From an uncultured Oscillospiraceae bacterium (GTDB taxonomy: Bacteria > Bacillota > Clostridia > Oscillospirales > Oscillospiraceae), in contig CAKUHX010000044.1 in NCBI GenBank assembly GCA_934659475.1, positions 1-10,945 of the forward strand: a DNA stretch of 10,945 bases. Direction: 5' to 3'. A model generated the notes under the pieces. The model was not told the origin of the DNA and did no database searches. It saw nothing but the letters and a program-made list of their open reading frames with translations. This document shows, one piece after another, positions 1-7,044 of this stretch (position 1 is its first letter; each line of letters begins with the position of its first letter). A program made the translations under genes and the position numbers.

Positions 1-963
1 GCAGCGGCTATGGCTCTCAGCCTTGCCTCCTGCGGCAAGACTGACGCCCCCTCCGGCAGCCAGAGCGGAGCAGTCTCCGGCGGTAAAACTCTCAGCATGG
101 GCACTGCCAGCCTGGGCGGAAACTTTTTCACCATGGGTGCCGCAGCGGCTTCTGTGATCATGGACGGGACCGGCCTGGCTGTTACCGCGCAGGCCACCGG
201 CGGCAGCGTTTATAATGTGGGCGCTGTGAATGACGGCGAGCTGGATCTGGCTATGTCTCAGGCCAGCGCCGTTGCCTCCGGCTATCATGGCACTGATAGC
301 TACGAGGGCGCTCCCACCGAGAATATCCGGACTCTGTACAACTTCAATGCGACCCCGATCCATATTCTGGTGAAAAAGTCTCTGGGGGCCAGCAATATCA
401 CAGATCTCGTAGGCGCCAAGTTTGAATGCTTGACCCCCGGTGATGGTGTCGAGCTGGTCACTATGAAGCTGCTGCCCCTGCTGGGACTGCCCCTGGACAA
501 GGTGACATTGGAGCACAGCGGCAGCCGTGTACAGGCTTCCTCCCGCATGAAGACCGGCCAGGTGGACGCCATTTTGGACGCGACTGGCTGCGGCGCTGTC
601 TGGATCGCAGATATTTATGGCGACAGTTCTGAGTGGACTCTGCTCAGCCTGACCGAGGATCAGATCAAGACGATCGTAGGGGCTGCTTCTAAGTATTCCC
701 AGATGACTATCCCCGCCAATACCTACTCCGGCCAGACCGAGGACGTCGTCACTGTTGGCCTGTGGACCACGGTGTACTGCAACGCCAGCATGGATAACGA
801 TACTGCTTACGGCATCGTCAAGTCTGTAATGGAGAGCAAGGACGCCCTGGTCAAGGCCCACAGCTTCTACGCCGACCTGGCCCCCGAAAATGTGGTGGAC
901 GCCTGCATCGCCCCCCTCCACCCCAGCGCTGAGAAGTACTACAAGGAGATCGGCGTGCTGTAA
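1..963 (+). CDS. TAXI family TRAP transporter solute-binding lipoprotein (5' partial)
   Basis: Extracytoplasmic substrate-binding subunit of a tripartite ATP-independent (TRAP) transporter of the TAXI class; it would capture a small organic acid or amino acid and pass it to a DctM-type permease, which is not in the window. The frame is open from base 1. A lipobox L-A-S-C at bases 22-33, followed by a Ser/Gly-rich linker, marks the end of a lipoprotein signal peptide, so the real start lies upstream and the ATG at 10 lies inside the signal peptide. Family features seen: an early MGTASLGGNFF stretch, then TAQATGGSVYNV and GELDLAMSQ, and a C-terminal LHPSAEKYYKEIGVL that matches the usual TAXI ending. 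The mature part is about 310 residues, normal for the family. A hairpin terminator follows directly. Substrate is unknown; TAXI proteins are often linked to glutamate or other dicarboxylates, but nothing here decides it. Confidence 0.9.
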   Translation, partial: AAAMALSLASCGKTDAPSGSQSGAVSGGKTLSMGTASLGGNFFTMGAAAASVIMDGTGLAVTAQATGGSVYNVGAVNDGELDLAMSQASAVASGYHGTDSYEGAPTENIRTLYNFNATPIHILVKKSLGASNITDLVGAKFECLTPGDGVELVTMKLLPLLGLPLDKVTLEHSGSRVQASSRMKTGQVDAILDATGCGAVWIADIYGDSSEWTLLSLTEDQIKTIVGAASKYSQMTIPANTYSGQTEDVVTVGLWTTVYCNASMDNDTAYGIVKSVMESKDALVKAHSFYADLAPENVVDACIAPLHPSAEKYYKEIGVL

Positions 964-976
964 GTCGATATTTTCT

Positions 977-1014
977 GGCGGGAGTGCGTTAGAAATAATG
1001 TGCTCCCGCCTTTC
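977..1014 (+). terminator. Intrinsic terminator after the TAXI gene
   Basis: GGCGGGAG (977-984) pairs perfectly with CTCCCGCC (1003-1010). Three further pairs, two of them G-T, extend the stem inward to an AT-rich loop at 988-999. TTTCT follows the stem. It sits 13 bases after the TAXI stop codon. An ATG at 998 falls inside this hairpin, which argues against it being the start of the next gene. Confidence 0.7.
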
Positions 1015-1054
1015 TGATCTTGCTGCTACATTTGGCAGCCATGAGGTGACCGAA

Positions 1055-1516
1055 ATGACAGTAATGGAAAAATGTGCCCAGTTGGGCATTCAGATCCCGG
1101 CAGCACGCAGGCCAGGCGGTACATTTGCGCCCCTTGTACAGGTAGGTGAACTGGTATTCACCTCCGGACAGACTGCCAAAGTAAACGGTGTGCTCCAGTA
1201 TGTGGGAAAAGTAGGCTGCGACCTGACCCTGGAGCAGAGGCAGGCCGCAGCCAGACTCTGCGTATGCAACTGTCTGGCCCTGCTGAACGACTTTGCCGGA
1301 GGGCTGGATCGGGTGGTGCGGATCGTCCGTGTCACCGGCTATGTAAACAGCGCCCCAGGTTTTGTCAAGCAGGGCGCCGTGATAGAGGCGGCTTCCCAGC
1401 TGCTGTACCAGATCTTCGGAGAACAGGGTCTGCACGCCAGAACATCCTTCGGCGTTGCGGAGCTGCCCGGCGGCTCCGCCTGTGAGATCGAACTGGTCGC
1501 ACAGATGCGCCCGTAA
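1055..1516 (+). CDS. RidA/YjgF family protein (probable enamine/imine deaminase)
   Basis: A 153-residue Rid-superfamily protein. Characterised RidA enzymes hydrolyse reactive 2-aminoacrylate and related enamines/imines to 2-oxo acids plus ammonia in the cytosol as homotrimers. Seen here: LVFTSGQ near residues 33-39, a long central helix region, and near the C-terminus ARTSFGVAELPGG then CEIELVA. R129 in ARTS corresponds to the substrate-carboxylate Arg of active RidA enzymes (R105 in E. coli RidA), so deaminase activity is plausible. The length of about 150 rather than 128 residues fits the longer YjgF-like subgroup. The start at 1055 is chosen because GAGGTG (1043-1048) lies 6 bases upstream; the ATG at 1064 is too far from it and the ATG at 998 lies in the preceding terminator. 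The aldolase gene follows after 55 bases with no terminator, so the two are probably co-transcribed. The physiological substrate is not visible. Confidence 0.88.
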   Translation: MTVMEKCAQLGIQIPAARRPGGTFAPLVQVGELVFTSGQTAKVNGVLQYVGKVGCDLTLEQRQAAARLCVCNCLALLNDFAGGLDRVVRIVRVTGYVNSAPGFVKQGAVIEAASQLLYQIFGEQGLHARTSFGVAELPGGSACEIELVAQMRP

Positions 1517-1571
1517 GACAGCCTATATCATACCGGAGAAATAGAATTCCCTGTTGAGAGGAGAACGAACC

Positions 1572-2561
1572 ATGAAGATCATAGACTGCACCCTTCGCGA
1601 TGGTGCAAATGTAGTGGGGAACGGTTTTTCCGCCGAATTGACGGAACTGATGCTGCGAGGGCTGACGGAAAACCACTACCCGATCATTGAGTTTGGAAAC
1701 GCCAAAGGGATCGGGGCGGACAAAAAAGGCTTTCCCGCTCCGCTGACGGACGAGGAATACCTGCAACCGGCCCAGCCTTTTTTAGATCGGGCTGAGATCG
1801 GCATGTTCCTGAACGCTAAACGTTATGAGCCGGAGAATGTAGAACTGGCCGCTCAATATGGACTGGCTTTTCTGCGCTGCGGCAGCGATGCAGGAGATGC
1901 GCATCTGTATACAGATCAGATCCGCGACATCAAGGACCATGGAATAAAGGCTTATTTTTCTCAAATGAAGGCGTATATCCTGCCGCCGGAAAAGCTGGCC
2001 GAAGAGGCCCGGCTGTTAGAGGACGCCGGTATCGACGAGATCACTCTGATGGATCCCGCCGGCTGTATGTTCCCGGAAGAGGTGAGCGCTGCGGTCGAAG
2101 CCATGAAGAAAGCTGTCAAAGTGCCCATTGGTTTCCATTGTCACGCTAACATGGGCATGTGCGCAGCCAATGCCATGGCCGCCTGGCGCAGCGGAGCGGA
2201 CATTCTGGACTGCGGGCTGCTGGGCATGGCCCGCAGCGCCGGCAATATGCCCACAGAGCTGGCCACCGCATTGATGCAGAAACAGGGGCAGTGCAGCGAG
2301 TTGGATCTCTACGGACTGCTCCACTATCTGGATCGAGAGCTGATCCCGGCCATGGAACAGAACGGCTATCCCACCATGCTCAAACCCAAGGACCTCATCC
2401 TGGGCTACAGCGGCTGCCACTCCGCATTCGTCAAAACCTTTACCGCAGTGGCAAAGGATACCGGCGTGGATCTCTATCGCCTGATCGTAGAGACTTCTGC
2501 ACTCGATCGAAAAGATCCAGACGAAGCGCTCATGCGTCAAGTAGCCGCTTCATTGAAATGA
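1572..2561 (+). CDS. Aldolase-superfamily protein related to 4-hydroxy-2-oxovalerate aldolase (DmpG/HMGL-like)
   Basis: A 329-residue TIM-barrel metal-dependent aldolase/lyase. Seen: TLRDG at residues 7-11 (the Arg and the metal-binding Asp of the family), MDPAG near residue 160, HCH at 189-191 (the H-x-H metal ligands), and GMARSAGNMPTE at 218-229, equivalent to the GMGAGAGNAPLE loop of DmpG. The C-terminal helical region carries LGYSGCHSAF (277-286), matching LGYAGVYSSF of DmpG. Odd points: the residue after LRDG-x, His21 in DmpG and the proposed catalytic base, is Asn13 here, and one Tyr of the C-terminal motif is His283. It is therefore likely to act on a different substrate or be a lyase variant; no acylating aldehyde dehydrogenase partner is next to it. 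The start at 1572 is supported by AGGAG at 1559-1563, 8 bases upstream; the in-frame TTG at 1554 would overlap that site. It is probably in an operon with the RidA-like gene. The family is certain, the reaction is not. Confidence 0.82.
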   Translation: MKIIDCTLRDGANVVGNGFSAELTELMLRGLTENHYPIIEFGNAKGIGADKKGFPAPLTDEEYLQPAQPFLDRAEIGMFLNAKRYEPENVELAAQYGLAFLRCGSDAGDAHLYTDQIRDIKDHGIKAYFSQMKAYILPPEKLAEEARLLEDAGIDEITLMDPAGCMFPEEVSAAVEAMKKAVKVPIGFHCHANMGMCAANAMAAWRSGADILDCGLLGMARSAGNMPTELATALMQKQGQCSELDLYGLLHYLDRELIPAMEQNGYPTMLKPKDLILGYSGCHSAFVKTFTAVAKDTGVDLYRLIVETSALDRKDPDEALMRQVAASLK

Positions 2562-2563
2562 TC

Positions 2564-2606
2564 AAAAGACCGTGACATGCCTGCGGCATGTCACGGTCTT
2601 TTTTTG
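2564..2606 (+). terminator. Strong intrinsic terminator, probably bidirectional
   Basis: A perfect 17-bp stem (2565-2581 with 2585-2601) with a 3-base TGC loop overlaps and is followed by a run of seven T (2599-2605). It starts 3 bases after the aldolase stop codon. On the - strand the same hairpin is followed by TTTT (2567-2564), so it may also stop transcription from the convergent ftcD-like gene, whose stop lies about 50 bases away. Confidence 0.93.
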
Positions 2607-2652
2607 TTGCTTTTGGCCGTTCCCTCATGGTATGATGGAAAAAAGAAGTCTC

Positions 2653-3549
2653 TTACAGATGGAACTCCAGCACCTGCTCGATGGAGAAGTCCTCGATCTG
2701 CAGGTAATACTCCGCGCAGTCCAGCAGGGCCTGCATGGGCAGGATGCCCACCACCTCGCTGCCCACCACCCGCACGCCGTAGCGCCGGGCCTCCATCTTC
2801 ACCATCTCGAACACGGAGTAGAGGGAACTTCTGGTGTAATCCGTCAGATTCATGGTCACCTGAGCCAGATTCCGGTCCTCCGACAGGATGCCCATGGCCT
2901 TGACGTAGTGCAGGCCGCCGCTGATGTTCCGTACCCGCTTGCTGATCTCCCTGGCGATCTCCACGTTGGGGGTGTCCAGGTTGATATTGAAATACACCGT
3001 GGGCATCCGGGCGCCGATGGCGGTGGCCCCGCCGGTGGGGTGGATGGTATGGGGGCCGTAGTCGGGCACCCACATGGGGTCCTTCATCTTCTCCGCCAGC
3101 CCCTCGAACTGCCCCTTGCGGATGTTGGACAGTTCCCGCCGGTGTGGGGCAGTGGCCGACTGGTCATACAGATAGAAGGGCTGACCGAAGCGCTGGGCTG
3201 CCTGGCGGGCCACGTCGTTGGCCAGCTTGTCGCAGTCCCGGATGGTGCAGTTGCGCACCGGGATGAAGGGGATCACATCCACGCAGCCGATGCGGGGGTG
3301 CTGCCCCTCATGGCGGTTCATGTCGATCAGCTCCACGGCGCGGCCGATGGCCTCTACCATAGCCTGGCCCAGGGGCTGGGGCTCACCCACCACGGTGACC
3401 ACGCAGCGGTTGTGGTCGGGGTCGGTGGAGTAGTCCAGCAGCTTGACCCCGGGCTTGGCCCGGAAGCAGTCCACGATCTTTTCCACCGTTTTCATATCCC
3501 GCCCCTCGCTGAAGTTGGGGACGGACTGGATCAGTTTTTTGGTATCCAT
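2653..3549 (-). CDS. ftcD: Glutamate formimidoyltransferase, stand-alone (copy 1)
   Basis: Transfers the formimino group of N-formimino-L-glutamate to tetrahydrofolate, giving glutamate and 5-formimino-THF (EC 2.1.2.5), the last step of the formiminoglutamate branch of histidine breakdown. The 298 residues match a single formiminotransferase unit (N- and C-terminal subdomains) without the cyclodeaminase domain found in the mammalian fusion. Seen: VPNFSEGRD at 10-18, DHNRCVVT at 45-52, IDMNRHEGQHPRIG at 75-88 with H84 in the position of the proposed catalytic His (HPR motif), RKGQFEG near the middle, and IHPTGGATAIGARMP. The start at 3549 has AAGGGAG 10 bases upstream on this strand. The gene is monocistronic, divergent from the large regulator, and has its own TATAAT promoter. 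I judge it only about half identical to the second copy at 8588-9502, so it is an old paralogue. It might act on another formimino compound such as formiminoglycine, but the motifs do not tell. Confidence 0.93.
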   Translation of the reverse strand: MDTKKLIQSVPNFSEGRDMKTVEKIVDCFRAKPGVKLLDYSTDPDHNRCVVTVVGEPQPLGQAMVEAIGRAVELIDMNRHEGQHPRIGCVDVIPFIPVRNCTIRDCDKLANDVARQAAQRFGQPFYLYDQSATAPHRRELSNIRKGQFEGLAEKMKDPMWVPDYGPHTIHPTGGATAIGARMPTVYFNINLDTPNVEIAREISKRVRNISGGLHYVKAMGILSEDRNLAQVTMNLTDYTRSSLYSVFEMVKMEARRYGVRVVGSEVVGILPMQALLDCAEYYLQIEDFSIEQVLEFHL

Positions 3550-3570
3550 GGCGGCGCAGCTCCCTTTCCG

Positions 3571-3597
3571 CCGCGTTCCCTTCCGGAAGGGGCGCGG
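3571..3597. repeat. Palindrome in the 5' leader of ftcD copy 1
   Basis: A perfect 14-base palindrome, CCCTTCCGGAAGGG (3578-3591), is flanked by CCGCG (3571-3575) and CGCGG (3593-3597), giving an interrupted longer dyad. It lies about 7-33 bases downstream of the start point predicted from the -10 box at 3611-3616. This is a position where a repressor could block transcription or an mRNA hairpin could form ahead of the ribosome binding site. No T-run follows on the - strand, so it is not a terminator. Confidence 0.5.
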
Positions 3598-3610
3598 TCT
3601 GTGTGCCTAC

Positions 3611-3640
3611 ATTATATCGAATCCCCCGCCCCTTTTGCAA
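3611..3640 (-). promoter_or_regulatory. Predicted sigma-70 type promoter for ftcD copy 1
   Basis: Read on the - strand: TTGCAA (3640-3635) as a 4/6 match to the -35 box, an 18-base spacer, and a perfect TATAAT -10 box (3616-3611). Predicted transcription start is around 3604, giving a leader of about 55 bases. The promoter lies between the divergent start codons (3549 and 3696). No equally good promoter was seen for the regulator on the + strand. Confidence 0.7.
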
Positions 3641-3695
3641 CCGAAACCGCAGATTTTCTCTCTCAGCGCGCAAAACGCCCAGGAGGTGCTGTCTG

Positions 3696-6600
3696 ATGCT
3701 GAAGATCACTATGTTCCAGACGCCGGCCATCGAGCTGGACGGCCAGCCGGTGGCCCTGCCCTTTAAGCGGGCAGAGGCCCTGCTGTACTATATGGTCGTG
3801 CGCCGCAGCGCCACCCGGCAGGAGCTGATCGCCCTGCTGTGGGAGAGCTGCGATGAGGCCACGGGGCTGAAAAACCTGCGCAACGCCCTATACACCCTGA
3901 AAAAGAGCTTGGGGGGCGACTTCCTGCTGTCCCCCCAGAAGTCACTGGTCACGGTGAATGCTCAGTGGGAGCTGGACAGCGACTACGACCGCTTTGTGCG
4001 CCAGGGAGACTTCTCCGCCTACTGCGGTCCCTTCCTTCAGGGCTTCGGCGTCAAGCACGCCCTGAGCTTTGAGGAGTGGCTGGTACGCACCCGGGAGAAG
4101 CTGCACGAGCAGTATCTGGGCCGCCTGTCCGACTTGGCTGAAGCGGCCAAGGCACGGGGCGACCTGGAGGAGGCCGTGCGTCAGGCCCAGGAGTATCTGC
4201 GGGAGGACCCCTATGACGAGGAGACCGCCGTGTTCCTGATGACCTGCTACCAGGACATGCGCAAGTACAACAAGGCGGCCCAGGTGTACCAGCGGCTGAA
4301 GGAGCAGCTGTCCGAGGAGCTGGGCGCCGCCCCCATGGAAGACACCACCATGCTGTACTACCGCATCATGAACCAGTGGAACGACAGCACCCAGGGGGAC
4401 GAGGAGACGGCCGACGTCCCCATCGGCCGGGAGGACGCCTATGCCCGTCTGAGGGCAGCGGTGAACTCCTTTGCCGCCGGCGAGACCCGCCGCTGCTCCC
4501 AGCTGCTGATCGGCGAGGGGGGGTCCGGCAAGAGCGAGTTGGTCAGCTACTTCCTGCGGGCCAACGACAAGGCGGAGCTGCTGACCATCCACTGCGACTG
4601 CCTGCCTGTGCGGGACTCCAATCCTCTGGCCCTGTGGGACCGGATCATGGTGGAGCTGTGGCAGTTCATTGAAAACGAGCAGATCGTCCTGCCCATGTAT
4701 CTGCGGGCCCAGCTGGGGCAGAGCTTCTCCATCTTCCGGGAGGAGGGCGCCGCCCCCGCTCCCCTGTCGGAGAAGGCCCTGCGGCGGTATGACCAGAGTT
4801 TGGAGGACGCGGTGCTGCTGCTGTTCTCCGTGGTCACCCGCCGCCGCCGCACCCTGCTGGTCATCGAGGACCTGCAGTGGATGGGGGCGGACAGCCTGCG
4901 GCTGACCGACGCGGTGCTGCGCCGGCTGGAGGGGGGCGGCCTGATGGCCGTGCTCACCTGTCGGGACCACGCGCCGGAGAGCACCCTGCGCTGCCTGGAC
5001 GAGCTGGAGGCCGACGGCCTGCTGCGCCGCCAGCGGCTGCACCCCCTGACCCTGAACGAGACCCAGCTCATGCTCTCCCGCCAGCTGGGGGAGGAGACGG
5101 CCCAAAAGCTGTCCGCTCAGTTCTACCGGGAGACGGGGGGCAACCTCTATCTGCTCAGCGAGCTGACCCGCTCCTACCGCCGGGGCGGCGATGTGGAGGC
5201 CATCCTGCGCTCCATGAGCGACGTGCTGATGGAGCGGCTGTCCGGTTTGTCTGACGGTGCGGTGCGGGTGGCGGAGCTGGTCTGCCTGTTTGACCGCCAG
5301 ATCAATACCGGGATCCTGCTGGAACTGATGGACCGGGATGACCGCCAGCTGGCCGAGGGGCTGGACGCCCTGCTGCGCCGGGGCATCCTGGAGGAGCACC
5401 GGGAGGGGCGTGACCCTGTTTACTGCTTCAGCCACCAGCGCATCCGCGAGCTGGTATACGACCGCATCCCCATAGAACAGCGGCGGCTGCTGCACCGCCG
5501 GGCTGCCCAGCTGCTGGAGGAAGAGGGGGCGGCGGACAGCGGTGCCTGCCGCCGCCTGGCCCGGCACTTTGCTCTGGCCCAGCAGCCCCTCCAGTCTCTG
5601 ATCTACCAGGTGCGTGCCCTTGAGCTGGAGAGCGCCCACCGCTTCGAGCCCTTCCCCCTGTCCGGCGAGGAGCAGACCTCTGAGCGCACCGCCGGGCAGC
5701 TGCTGCAGGAGGCGGAGGAGTGCCGCGCCCGGCTGTCCCATCTGCGGGAGCAGCAGGGCGGCCAGACGGTGGACCGCCTGGAGAACCAGCTGCAGCTGAT
5801 CCAGGGGCGCATCTTCCTGTTCCAGGGCGAGACAGAGCGGGCCGTCAGCCTGCTGGGCGGACTGAGCGGCTCCGCCGACGAGCGGGACGCCGCCCCCATG
5901 GTGCAGGCGTGCTATCTGCTGGCCAGCAGCGCCATCTTCCGGCAGGAGCCGGAGCTGGCCGAGCGCTACACCGCCACCGGAGCCCGGCTGCTGAGCCGGG
6001 GCAGAGACGCCGCCGCCCAGGCCCGTTTCCAGCGGCTGCGGGGCAGCTGCTTCTGCCTGCGGGGGGAGTATGATAAGGCGGAGTATTACCTGCATGAGGC
6101 GCTGGAAACTCTGGAAAAGCTGCCCCAGACCCCGGGTGTACGGGTGCAGCTGGCCGCCGCCTGGTGCGACACCGGCCGCATCCGCCGGCAGAAAAACGAC
6201 TACGCCCAGGCGTGCAGCTGCTACAAGCGCGCCCTTGCCCTGCTGGCCGACGGCGACTGGCCCGGCAAGGTGTGGATCTGCGTCCACTACGGCCGGGCGG
6301 CCTTCCTGCTGGAGGACCACGAGCTGGCCCGGCAGCTGTTCCGCCAGGGCTGGGACCACGCCCGGCACACCGGCGAGCTGTGGGGCCGGGCCGCTGCCGC
6401 AGCCTATACCGCCTATTACCAGGCCCAGGACGACGACTGGGACGGCTGCGCGGCCAGTCTGGGCGATGCGGTGGACAGCCAGAAGAAGCTGGCCTCCCCT
6501 TTGGAGGGGGTCATCCTCAATTTTGCCCAGATGCATATCCGCCTGCGGCTGGAGCTGGAGCAGATGAAGGATCCGGAGCTGGAAAAGCTGCTGCCCTATT

Positions 6601-6764
6601 CCCCCGAGAGCTACGCCCGCCAGGGCATCCGCTCTATGCCCGGGGTGCCCGACGTGTACGAGGCCACCCTGCTGGCCGAAAGCCTGCGCAGCAACATCTC
6701 CTCCCGCCAGCGCTACCGGGCCAGCGAGCTGTACAGCAAGAACAAGCACTTTATGGCGGAGTAA
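3696..6764 (+). CDS. SARP/BTAD-domain transcriptional regulator with AAA (STAND-type) ATPase and TPR-like C-terminus
   Basis: A 1022-residue regulator with AfsR-like architecture. Residues 1-95 resemble the winged-helix DNA-binding domain of SARPs (LPFKRAEALLYYMVV, then NLRNALYTLKKSLG). Residues 95-240 are helical and resemble the bacterial transcriptional activator domain (EEWLVRTREKL, then EDPYDEETAVFLM). From about 255 an AAA ATPase follows with Walker A GEGGSGKS at 273-280 and Walker B VIED at 389-392 followed by LQW. About 600-1000 is helical and repeat-like, consistent with TPRs. No LuxR-type helix-turn-helix is seen at the C-terminus. SARPs bind tandem heptads and recruit RNA polymerase; large STAND forms are thought to be switched by nucleotide and a ligand or partner. 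The start is set by AGGAGGTG (3681-3688), 7 bases upstream; upstream in-frame GTG at 3603 lacks such a site. It lies between two formiminotransferase loci, suggesting it controls them. The inducer is unknown. Confidence 0.88.
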   Translation: MLKITMFQTPAIELDGQPVALPFKRAEALLYYMVVRRSATRQELIALLWESCDEATGLKNLRNALYTLKKSLGGDFLLSPQKSLVTVNAQWELDSDYDRFVRQGDFSAYCGPFLQGFGVKHALSFEEWLVRTREKLHEQYLGRLSDLAEAAKARGDLEEAVRQAQEYLREDPYDEETAVFLMTCYQDMRKYNKAAQVYQRLKEQLSEELGAAPMEDTTMLYYRIMNQWNDSTQGDEETADVPIGREDAYARLRAAVNSFAAGETRRCSQLLIGEGGSGKSELVSYFLRANDKAELLTIHCDCLPVRDSNPLALWDRIMVELWQFIENEQIVLPMYLRAQLGQSFSIFREEGAAPAPLSEKALRRYDQSLEDAVLLLFSVVTRRRRTLLVIEDLQWMGADSLRLTDAVLRRLEGGGLMAVLTCRDHAPESTLRCLDELEADGLLRRQRLHPLTLNETQLMLSRQLGEETAQKLSAQFYRETGGNLYLLSELTRSYRRGGDVEAILRSMSDVLMERLSGLSDGAVRVAELVCLFDRQINTGILLELMDRDDRQLAEGLDALLRRGILEEHREGRDPVYCFSHQRIRELVYDRIPIEQRRLLHRRAAQLLEEEGAADSGACRRLARHFALAQQPLQSLIYQVRALELESAHRFEPFPLSGEEQTSERTAGQLLQEAEECRARLSHLREQQGGQTVDRLENQLQLIQGRIFLFQGETERAVSLLGGLSGSADERDAAPMVQACYLLASSAIFRQEPELAERYTATGARLLSRGRDAAAQARFQRLRGSCFCLRGEYDKAEYYLHEALETLEKLPQTPGVRVQLAAAWCDTGRIRRQKNDYAQACSCYKRALALLADGDWPGKVWICVHYGRAAFLLEDHELARQLFRQGWDHARHTGELWGRAAAAAYTAYYQAQDDDWDGCAASLGDAVDSQKKLASPLEGVILNFAQMHIRLRLELEQMKDPELEKLLPYSPESYARQGIRSMPGVPDVYEATLLAESLRSNISSRQRYRASELYSKNKHFMAE

Positions 6765-6785
6765 ACGGGAGCCGTTTCAGATAAG

Positions 6786-6888
6786 GTCATTGCGAGCCAG
6801 TTCGCATACTGGCGCGGCAATCCGTATTCCCAAACAGGTCAGATACGGATTCCCACGGCAGTGACATCGGTCACTGCCTCGGAATGAC
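6786..6888. repeat. Cloverleaf-like palindromic intergenic repeat element
   Basis: Terminal inverted repeats GTCATTGCGAG (6786-6796) and CTCGGAATGAC (6878-6888) match at 10 of 11 positions. Inside are three arms: GCCAGT/ACTGGC (6796-6801 with 6808-6813), a 15-bp imperfect stem (6813-6827 with 6843-6857, 13 pairs matching), and a perfect 9-bp stem GGCAGTGAC/GTCACTGCC (6857-6865 with 6870-6878) with a 4-base loop. The arms abut each other, so one strand can fold as a four-way cloverleaf. There is no coding capacity. Dispersed intergenic elements with GTCATTGCGAG ends are familiar to me from many bacterial genomes, so this is probably a miniature or REP-like mobile repeat. Copy number cannot be seen from one window. 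Confidence 0.75.
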
Positions 6889-6895
6889 GCTGCAT

Positions 6896-6927
6896 CTTTA
6901 GACGCCGCTGCACATCGGCGTCTAAAG
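6896..6927. repeat. Perfect 12-bp inverted repeat carrying TTAGACG in both arms
   Basis: CTTTAGACGCCG (6896-6907) and CGGCGTCTAAAG (6916-6927) are exact inverse complements around an 8-base loop. No T-run follows on the + strand (AACAAAAAC instead). The arms contain the same TTAGACG heptamer found in the two downstream tandem sites, so the dyad may be an extra binding site for the same regulator or simply an RNA hairpin at the end of the regulator transcript. Confidence 0.6.
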
Positions 6928-6938
6928 AACAAAAACAC

Positions 6939-6959
6939 AAATTAGACGCTTTTTTGACA
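6939..6959 (+). promoter_or_regulatory. Predicted tandem-heptad operator, site A
   Basis: AAATTAGACG (6939-6948), then a second heptad TTTGACA at 6953-6959, 11 bases after the first heptad TTAGACG (6942-6948). The pair matches at 5 of 7 positions. The same arrangement recurs 140 bases downstream (site B). The overlapping TTGACA (6954-6959) looks like a -35 box, but there is no convincing -10 at normal spacing; the nearest TATTTT leaves a 22-base gap. It is likely an auxiliary operator rather than a full promoter. Confidence 0.45.
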
Positions 6960-6995
6960 CACGATCTGTCCCCACGGCCGGTATTTTCAGGCGCT

Positions 6996-7043
6996 GCGGG
7001 CGGCCCGCCCTGTCCCAGGAGGGGCCGCCCGCTCCGCTTTTTT
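6996..7043 (+). terminator. GC-rich intrinsic terminator or attenuator
   Basis: A perfect 11-bp GC-only stem (6996-7006 with 7022-7032) has a 15-base loop that can itself form a 4-bp stem (7009-7012 with 7016-7019). TCCGC and six T (7038-7043) follow. It is the first credible terminator after the regulator stop at 6764 and lies between operator sites A and B, insulating the gltS promoter from upstream transcription. Confidence 0.7.
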
Positions 7044-7044
7044 C

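Noticed and set aside
890..1054. N-terminal extension of the RidA-like protein (starts at 890 or 998)
   Set aside because: It would overlap the TAXI gene or begin inside its terminator hairpin; RidA homology begins after 1055, which has a good ribosome binding site.
3603..3695. N-terminal extension of the regulator from an in-frame GTG
   Set aside because: AGGAGGTG sits 7 bases before the ATG at 3696, and the SARP domain starts right there.
2572..3696. A 374-codon + strand open frame over ftcD copy 1
   Set aside because: It starts within the terminator stem and its translation is His/Gly/Val-rich without domains. The - strand formiminotransferase explains the region.
3942..6749. A 935-codon open frame on the - strand opposite the regulator
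   Set aside because: The regulator on the + strand has clear domains and a strong ribosome binding site. The opposite frame encodes low-complexity Gln/Leu/Ala/Gly-rich sequence, typical of GC-biased antisense shadows.
6786..6888. A tRNA gene, because of the cloverleaf shape
   Set aside because: No tRNA consensus features (T-loop GTTCRA, D-loop GG, CCA-adjacent acceptor stem), and it is too long with wrong arm sizes.
6939..6987. A full promoter using TTGACA at 6954-6959
   Set aside because: No -10 box at 16-18 bases; the nearest TATTTT leaves a 22-base spacer, and a terminator follows at once. Kept only as a possible operator half.
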